Of a DNA stretch of 64,000 nucleotides, positions 58,694-64,000 are shown piece after piece. Location: NCBI RefSeq assembly GCF_042651065.1, contig NZ_JBHSCH010000004.1:62001-126000 (forward strand), written 5' to 3'. Both the position numbers and the translations under genes were made by a program. The notes beneath the pieces are model-generated. The model saw only the letters and a program-made list of their open reading frames with translations. It searched no databases and was not told where the DNA came from. The DNA comes from Pseudoroseomonas aestuarii (GTDB lineage Bacteria > Pseudomonadota > Alphaproteobacteria > Acetobacterales > Acetobacteraceae). Each line of letters starts with the position of its first letter. Within the stretch, counting starts at the first letter, position 1.

Positions 58694-60154
58694 ATGGCAT
58701 TCCGTCTTCCTCTCCCGCCGCTTGCCCTTCGTGTGCCGCTCCTCACGGCAGCCACTGTGTTCCTGTTCACCGTGACGACAGGACAACTCGTCAGCTGGGC
58801 GATGGGGCAACGATTGGATCAGGAGGCAGAGCGCCTGGGCCGGGTGTATCTCGATGGTCTTGCCGCCGCGGTACTGCCAGCGGTGCGGAATGGTGACGCA
58901 GAGGCGCTCCAGGAAGCCCTGCAGCGCGCGCTTGGCTTTCAGGAAGGCATCCGGGAACGGCGGATTGTCATCGGCTCTGCGGATGGCCAGCGGCTTGCCT
59001 CCGCCGGAATCGGCCCCAACCCTGAATGGCCTGCCCCCTTTGCCCGCGGCCTGCGTGGCCATATCTGGGAATTGGCCACCGATGGCGACGCGGTCTGGGC
59101 GCAGCGCCCGCTCAAGGACCGTGGGCAGGTGATCGGCGTGGTCGCAGCGAAGCTCGACGTCTCTTCCATCACGGAGCGCCGGCGCCGGCTTGACCTGGCG
59201 ATGCTGAGCTTCGGCCTGGCCATCGCCTTGATCGGCGCGGCCTTCTCCGCACTTGCCGCGCGCTACGCCCTCAAGCCAGTGCTAGCCATCACTCAGGCGC
59301 TGCGGCGGGTCGGGGCCGGGCAGCTCGAACCGCTTGCCGAGCCTATGATGCCGCCCTCGGACAGCGAGGCAGGTCGGCTGGGGCATGCTTTCAACGGCAT
59401 GGTCGCGCAGCTCACCAGGCGGGAAAACCTCTCCCGGCGTCTGGCCGAACGGGAGCGGGCGGCATTGCTCGGCCGGCTCGTCGGGACCGTCGCGCATGAG
59501 GTGCGGAACCCGCTCGCTGGCATGCTGACCGCCGTTGAGACGGCGCGACAGTTCGGCCATGACGAGCACGAGCGGAATGAGGCGCTGGACGTTCTGGAAC
59601 GAGGTTTGCGCCAGATTGAGCGGGTCGTTGCCTCGACCCTGGCCGTGCACCGTGACTGGGGTCCGCCACGCTTCCTCGCCGCAGCGGATTTCGAGGATCT
59701 GCGCGTGCTCGTCACCCCTGCCGCACAGCGGCGTGGCATTGCGCTCGACTGGTGCGTGGCGCTGCCAGAACCTTTCCCCGTGGACGCGCTGCGTCTACGG
59801 CAGATGGTGCTCAACCTCCTGCTGAATGCGGTTGCGGCCACGCCAGCGGGTGGCCGCGTCCGGCTGGAAGTGAAGGTGGGAACCGATGCGCGGCTCGCCG
59901 TTGTGGTCGAGGACAGCGGTGCGGGCCTTTCGCCAGCCGCGGAGCGGCGGCTTTGCAGCCCTGCTTCCCCCGTAGAGGACGATGCGGCGCCTGTCCTCGG
60001 GCTCGGGCTGGAGGTGGTTGCCGCCCTCGGTCAGCAACTGGCCGTGGAGATCGCGGTGCAGCCTGGAGCAGGTGGGCGTGGCACGCGTATCATCCTGCAG
60101 GCCGCCGCCGCATCGTCGCAGAACGAGCCAATGCCTCCGGAGCTTCTCGCATGA
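58694..60154 (+). CDS. Membrane sensor histidine kinase
   Basis: A 486-residue two-component sensor. Helix 1 (about residues 15-35) and helix 2 (about 172-195) flank a periplasmic sensor of about 135 residues. An HAMP-like linker follows ('ALKPVLAITQALRRVGAGQL'), then the phospho-accepting H268 in 'GTVAHEVRNPLAGMLTAVET' and an ATPase domain with 'MVLNLLLNAVAATP' and 'VEDSGAGLSPAAE'. It overlaps the response regulator gene by 4 bp. The start is ATG 58694; a TTG at 58679 adds five residues. Signal unknown. Confidence 0.88.
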   Translation: MAFRLPLPPLALRVPLLTAATVFLFTVTTGQLVSWAMGQRLDQEAERLGRVYLDGLAAAVLPAVRNGDAEALQEALQRALGFQEGIRERRIVIGSADGQRLASAGIGPNPEWPAPFARGLRGHIWELATDGDAVWAQRPLKDRGQVIGVVAAKLDVSSITERRRRLDLAMLSFGLAIALIGAAFSALAARYALKPVLAITQALRRVGAGQLEPLAEPMMPPSDSEAGRLGHAFNGMVAQLTRRENLSRRLAERERAALLGRLVGTVAHEVRNPLAGMLTAVETARQFGHDEHERNEALDVLERGLRQIERVVASTLAVHRDWGPPRFLAAADFEDLRVLVTPAAQRRGIALDWCVALPEPFPVDALRLRQMVLNLLLNAVAATPAGGRVRLEVKVGTDARLAVVVEDSGAGLSPAAERRLCSPASPVEDDAAPVLGLGLEVVAALGQQLAVEIAVQPGAGGRGTRIILQAAAASSQNEPMPPELLA

Positions 60155-61572
60155 ACCAGGAAGCCGCGCTTTCCGTGGCGCTGATCGAGGACGACGCCGT
60201 TCTGGGCCGATCGCTGGTGCAGCGTCTGCGGCTGGCCGGAGTTGCCACGCACTGGGTACGCTCTGCCGCAGAAGGAGAGGCGCTGCTGCGCCGCCATCGG
60301 CCGACAATGGTGCTCTGCGACATCCGCCTGCCCGACGAGAGCGGCGAAGCTCTCATCGCACGGCTGATGCCGGAGCTCGGTACGACACCGGTGGTGGTGA
60401 TGACAGCCTATGGGGGCATCGAGCAAGCCGTGCGCCTGATGCGCCTTGGCGTGGATGACTACCTGGCCAAGCCTTTCCCAGTGCAGCAGCTCCTCCACAA
60501 ACTGTCCGGCTTTGCCGAGTTGCAGCGTGCACGCGCGGATCCTGAGGCCGGCGCCGCAGGGGCGCAGGGCATGCCCGGCTGGCGCTCGCCGCCCATGCGG
60601 GCCCTGCACAGCCTGCTTGGGCGCACCGCAGAAACAGGAGTTCCGGTGCTGATCACCGGAGAGAGCGGCGCCGGCAAGGGTTACATGGCGCGCATGCTGC
60701 ATGACATGGGCTCGCGGGCGCAGGAACCCTTCGTGGTGGTTGATTGCGCCGCTCTGCCGGCCGAGCTGGCACAGGCCGAAGCCGTTCTGCTTGGTCAGGA
60801 AGGTGTGGGCCAAGGATCTGCTGCCGAGGAGGTCCCAGGGCTTGTTGGGCAGGCCGGCGCCGGCACGCTATTCCTTGACGAGATCGCCGAACTGAGCACG
60901 GCACTTCAGGCTCGTCTGCTCCGTTTGGTCGAGGAGCAGGTATTCCTACCTGTGGGTGCCCGCCGGCCCCGCCCCTTCCGAGCTCGGATTGTAGCGGCCA
61001 CGCATGCCGATCTGCGGTCCATGACGACAAGGAGCAGCTTCCGGCAGGATCTCTGGTTCCGGCTCTCAGTCCTGGACCTGATTGTGCCGCCGCTGCGTGA
61101 CCGGCCTGAGGATATCGACGAGCTCGCATGCTACTTCCTGCGTCGCGTCACGGGCGGCAGAGCCGAGACATCATTCAATTTCGCTGCGGACGGGCTGGCG
61201 GCGTTGCGGGCACATTCCTGGCCCGGCAATCTTCGTGAATTGCGCAACCGTATCGAGCGTGCGGCGCTATTCGCCGCCACCTCGCAGATTGGCGCGGCGG
61301 ATCTCTTTCCGGAGCGTTCCCGGAGCGGCGAACCACCTGATGCTGCGGCAGGCCCGCATCCTGTTGGCCAGCCGACGTCCTCCAACTCCAGTGATTCAAC
61401 CGAAGAAGGTAGGCAATCGCTGGCTGAGGCGCGCGACTTGGCTGAACGACAACATATCAGCCTTGTCCTGGCGGAACATGGAGGCCGGCTCGGCGATGCT
61501 GCCCGGGCGCTCGGCGTCTCGCGCACCACGCTGTGGGACCGCATGCGGCGACTGGGACTGAAGGCACGATGA
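60151..61572 (+). CDS. NtrC-family response regulator without GAFTGA motif
   Basis: A 473-residue regulator: receiver domain (1-120, D57 in 'MVLCDIRLPD'), AAA+ domain (about 140-370) and a Fis-type DNA-binding tail ('GRLGDAARALGVSRTTLWDR'). Walker A is 'ITGESGAGKGYMAR', Walker B 'GTLFLDEIAEL', and 'SFRQDLWFRLSVLDLIVPPL' contains the arginine finger. Where sigma-54 activators have GAFTGA, this protein reads 'LLGQEGVGQGSAAEEVPGL' (about 213-231). Members lacking that loop, such as Rhodobacter NtrC, do not work with sigma-54. It is coupled to the kinase gene (ATGA). Confidence 0.88.
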   Translation: MNQEAALSVALIEDDAVLGRSLVQRLRLAGVATHWVRSAAEGEALLRRHRPTMVLCDIRLPDESGEALIARLMPELGTTPVVVMTAYGGIEQAVRLMRLGVDDYLAKPFPVQQLLHKLSGFAELQRARADPEAGAAGAQGMPGWRSPPMRALHSLLGRTAETGVPVLITGESGAGKGYMARMLHDMGSRAQEPFVVVDCAALPAELAQAEAVLLGQEGVGQGSAAEEVPGLVGQAGAGTLFLDEIAELSTALQARLLRLVEEQVFLPVGARRPRPFRARIVAATHADLRSMTTRSSFRQDLWFRLSVLDLIVPPLRDRPEDIDELACYFLRRVTGGRAETSFNFAADGLAALRAHSWPGNLRELRNRIERAALFAATSQIGAADLFPERSRSGEPPDAAAGPHPVGQPTSSNSSDSTEEGRQSLAEARDLAERQHISLVLAEHGGRLGDAARALGVSRTTLWDRMRRLGLKAR

Positions 61573-61738
61573 AGGCCTCCGCGAGAGCTGCTGGCCTGGA
61601 TACCGAAGGGGCGCGGCGCAACGGATGGCAAGACGTTCTTCGGGAGTCACGCAGCTTCTATGAAGGCCACGGTCTGGTGTCCTTGCCGCTGCCGCCCATG
61701 GCGCGGATGTCGAAACCCTGCATCGGCTTTCATGCCGT

Positions 61739-61972
61739 GCAGATGACGTGCTTCGGGTCCTGGCCGAGCTGCCTATCGAACGCGGTCCGCCGGACCACAT
61801 CCGCTCTGGCAACGGGCGGGCGTTCGCGGCCAAGGCGGTGCGCAGTTGGCTGGGGCGGGAGATTTTCTGCTCGCTCTGCGAGGCCGAGGTGCAGATCGAG
61901 CGCTGGTGGCGGCACGACAACACGGTCCGGCCGCGCAGCGCCTTGGGCTATCGCCCGCCAGCGCCGGATACA
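61739..61972 (+). mobile_element. IS3-family transposase (integrase-core) remnant
   Basis: The frame reads 'DDVLRVLAELPIERGPPDHI' then 'RSGNGRAFAAKAVRSWLG', and jumps near 61853 to 'REIFCSLCEAEVQIERWWRH' and 'RPRSALGYRPPAPDT'. This is the C-terminal half of an IS3-type OrfB. The middle of the core, with the catalytic Glu, is deleted, and the Asp of 'SDNG' is Gly. The element is therefore inactive. No terminal repeats were found. Confidence 0.8.
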
Positions 61973-62084
61973 AGCTGCCTCACCTTGCTCGGCCTGCCTA
62001 CGCTCTGCTCCCGCACGCCCAGCCGGGCGCGCCATGCCGCCGGATGGCCATGGTGAGCGCCGAGCAGGCAAGTTGCGCCCGCCA

Positions 62085-62213
62085 CTGCTCGCGCTTGGCC
62101 CAGCCCAGCAGCTTCGGGGCAACGGCAAAGGCATGGCGGCTGTGGGTGGCCGGGGGACGGAAGCGCCGGCGGACGATAGCCTGGCTCCCATAGGCCCGCA
62201 TGAGCCTGTCTCG
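62085..62213 (-). mobile_element. Second IS3-family transposase fragment, opposite strand
   Basis: On the minus strand the frame 'RDRLMRAYGSQAIVRRRFRP' then 'PATHSRHAFAVAPKLLGWA' matches the region between the HTH and catalytic core of IS3-type OrfB (usual form 'RRRFR.TTDSRH..P.APNLL'). Only about 43 codons remain. It points against the remnant at 61739, so two insertions or an inversion are implied. The stretch from here to 62588 holds no other recognised gene. Confidence 0.6.
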
Positions 62214-62588
62214 AAATGGCCCCGGCGAACAGGACAACCGGCGGCATGCAGGCGCCTGCTGCAGGCGCGGGCGGCCATAGCGGCCATGGTGATAGTCTGC
62301 AGTCGCCGGAAATCGGCCAGGCATCAGTTGCGCGTGTGCGGCCATGCGGCATCGGGACTCATGCCGCAACCCTTCTGCCTGCTGCAACTTTAGAGGGGCA
62401 GATCGCGTCGAGGTCTGGCATCGGTCTTGGGTATCAAGGTTGCATGGCATGCTCATCCACGTTGCATTCTGCCGCGCGACAGGCCGCGTCGGCTTGGCTC
62501 CGCCCCGGGAGGGCGCGCTCCATCGCGCCTCCTTCCCTGGTATTCGCGCCTGCGGCACGGACAGCCGGCGCCCATCCTCTTCAGGCAG
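62214..62588. other. Region without recognised genes, left of the PAS kinase
   Basis: These 375 bp lie between the IS3 remnant and the kinase at 62589. Composition returns to high GC towards the right. No complete gene, terminal inverted repeat or RNA was recognised; the kinase promoter must lie here. Confidence 0.4.
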
Positions 62589-64000
62589 ATGAGCGAGAAT
62601 AGGCAGGACGGCCTCGGGCCAAGCCGCGAGGCAGCGCTGAACGCCGAGGTGGCCCGGCTTCGCGCCGAGCTTGCCCGCGCGAGGCCAGGGGCCGGCCCCG
62701 TCCCTGCCGAAGCACCGCCGGCAGAGGCGCAGAGCGAAGCCCTGCATCGTGCCACTGCGGCCCTGGCGGCGAGCGAGGAGCGCTTCCGCCTGATCGTCGA
62801 GAAGGCGCGCGACTACGCGATCTTCCTCACCGATGCGGAGGACCGGATCACGGACTGGCTGCCAGGCGCGGCTGTGGTGTTCGGGTGGAGCGCCGCGGAG
62901 GCGGTGGGGCAGCCGGGCTCCATGCTCTACACACCGCAGGACCGCGAGCAGGGTGTGCCCGAATGGGAGGCTGCGGTCGCGCGGGAGAAGGGTTCGGCGC
63001 CCAATGTGCGCTGGCACCTCCGCCGCGACGGCTCCCGGGTGTTCATCGAGGGCAGCAGGACCGCTCTGCGAGGGCCGGACGGCAAGCTGCAGGGCTTCCT
63101 CAAGATTGGCCAGGACGTGACCGAGCGCCGTGCCGCCGAGGGCCGCCTGCGTGAAAGCGAGGCGGCGCTGCGCAACCTGAACGAGACGCTGGAGGTGCAG
63201 GTGGACACGCGCACCGCAGAATTGCGCAGCGCGCTGGATGCCCTGCAGGCCGAGGCCATGGACCGCATCCAGGCCGAGGAGGCGCTGCGCCAGGCCCAGA
63301 AGATGGAGGCGGTGGGCCAGCTGACGGGCGGCATCGCGCATGACTTCAACAACATGCTGCAGGGAATCATGGGCAGCCTGGAGCTGATGCAGCACCGCGT
63401 CGCGCAGGGGCGTGTGGCGGAGGCGGAACGCTTCGTGGATGCGGCGCGGCAGGGGGTGGAGCGCGCGGCGGCACTGACGCACCGCCTGCTGTCCTTTGCC
63501 CGCCGCCAGGCCCTTCATCCCCGCGCGGTGAATCCGGATCTGCTGGCCACGGGCATGACGGAGCTGATCCGGCGCACGGTCGGGCCCGAGGTGCGGGTCG
63601 AGCTGCGCCTCTGCGACGGCTCCTGGCCCGTGCTGTGCGACCCGAACCAGCTGGAACATGCCCTGCTCAACCTGGCCATCAACGCGCGCGATGCCATGCC
63701 GGAAGGCGGCAGGCTGACGATCGCCACCCGCAATGTCCATCTGGACGCGGCGGAGATCGCCTACCAGGAGGGCGCCCAGCCCGGCGACTATGTCGAGATC
63801 GCGGTGACGGATACCGGCACCGGAATGGACGAGGCGACCAAGGCGCGCGCCTTCGAGCCGTTCTTCACCACGAAGCCGCTCGGCCAGGGAACGGGTCTCG
63901 GTCTCTCCCAGATCTATGGCTTCGTGCGGCAATCCTATGGCGCGGTGCATATCGACAGCGCCGTTGGCCAGGGCACGACGCTGCGCCTCTACCTCCCGCG
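62589..64000 (+). CDS. PAS-domain sensor histidine kinase, partial
   Basis: The gene runs off the right edge; 470 codons are visible. It begins MSENRQDGLGPSREAALNAE with a coiled coil, then a PAS domain (about residues 65-185; 'FRLIVEKARDYAIFLTDAED', 'ERR' at its end), a second coiled coil, the histidine box 'LTGGIAHDFNNMLQGIMGSL' (H251) and an ATPase domain with 'LEHALLNLAINARDAMPEGG' and 'GTGLGLSQIYGFVRQSYGAV'. No membrane helix is seen. Proteins of this architecture often end in a receiver domain, which would lie outside the window. The ribosome site (AGGC) is weak. Confidence 0.88.
   Translation, partial: MSENRQDGLGPSREAALNAEVARLRAELARARPGAGPVPAEAPPAEAQSEALHRATAALAASEERFRLIVEKARDYAIFLTDAEDRITDWLPGAAVVFGWSAAEAVGQPGSMLYTPQDREQGVPEWEAAVAREKGSAPNVRWHLRRDGSRVFIEGSRTALRGPDGKLQGFLKIGQDVTERRAAEGRLRESEAALRNLNETLEVQVDTRTAELRSALDALQAEAMDRIQAEEALRQAQKMEAVGQLTGGIAHDFNNMLQGIMGSLELMQHRVAQGRVAEAERFVDAARQGVERAAALTHRLLSFARRQALHPRAVNPDLLATGMTELIRRTVGPEVRVELRLCDGSWPVLCDPNQLEHALLNLAINARDAMPEGGRLTIATRNVHLDAAEIAYQEGAQPGDYVEIAVTDTGTGMDEATKARAFEPFFTTKPLGQGTGLGLSQIYGFVRQSYGAVHIDSAVGQGTTLRLYLP

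Noticed and set aside
1..64000. tRNA or rRNA genes
   Set aside because: No T-loop (GGTTCGAATCC-like) with matching acceptor stem and no rRNA segments were noticed on either strand by eye; a covariance search would be decisive.

Overview
The window is very GC-rich (about 70% or more by eye), has short intergenic gaps and many ATGA/TGATG stop-start overlaps. It carries orphan Bug/TctC-type binding proteins, peptide-type ABC importers, a SqrR/BigR sulfur-sensing cluster, an HWE-type histidine kinase and a class II ribonucleotide reductase. Together these suggest an environmental alphaproteobacterium, most likely Acetobacteraceae of the Roseomonas type. The genus is an inference from gene content, not from a marker gene.

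Region 1 (1-6.1 kb) is a sugar-acid catabolic unit: a GntR regulator (cut by the left edge), a Bug binding protein, an enolase-superfamily dehydratase, a DUF3750 protein, a beta-hydroxyacid dehydrogenase and an aldehyde dehydrogenase. Region 2 (6.1-14 kb) is housekeeping and stress: a DUF4403 protein, a thiol-based ArsR repressor with two YeeE/YedE half transporters, a maleate-isomerase/arylmalonate-decarboxylase-like enzyme, DNA polymerase IV, a cold-shock protein, two small conserved proteins and a serine hydrolase. Region 3 (14-21.6 kb) is a ureide (allantoin) degradation cluster: two allantoinase-like deacetylases, an allantoate-amidohydrolase-like enzyme, a complete PotABCD-type ABC importer and ureidoglycolate lyase. 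It ends in a strong terminator. Region 4 (21.6-34 kb) holds an M20 amidohydrolase with an orphan peptide-binding protein, a flavin reductase, a GH13 glucosidase, a sensor kinase, two GT2 glycosyltransferases and a glycogen-debranching-type enzyme preceded by a 14-codon leader ORF.

Region 5 (34-41.1 kb) is a six-gene operon: a phosphonate-monoester-hydrolase/sulfatase-type enzyme with a complete peptide-type ABC importer. Three phosphate-box half-sites at exact 11-bp spacing sit in front of it, so PhoB control and a role in scavenging phosphorus esters are likely. Region 6 (41.1-43.7 kb) is an adenosylcobalamin-dependent ribonucleotide reductase preceded by two NrdR-box-like sites 32 bp apart.

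Region 7 (about 43.7-62.5 kb) has visibly less extreme GC and codon use, several broken genes and IS3 remnants near its right end, so it looks like an acquired island. It carries a SulP transporter with a universal stress protein, an acyltransferase, and an eight-gene minus-strand operon. That operon encodes UbiA, a flippase-like protein, DprE1, DprE2 and a divergent PAP2 protein, followed by a DUF4185 protein, a GT-C-like membrane protein and a broken GT87 gene. The set matches the mycobacterial route to decaprenylphosphoryl-D-arabinose, which is unusual in a Gram-negative context and is the most interesting system in the window. Next come small stress and envelope genes (a repeat lipoprotein, a 32-residue membrane peptide, a frameshifted CsbD), a two-component pair whose NtrC-type regulator lacks the GAFTGA loop, the transposase remnants, and a PAS histidine kinase cut by the right edge.
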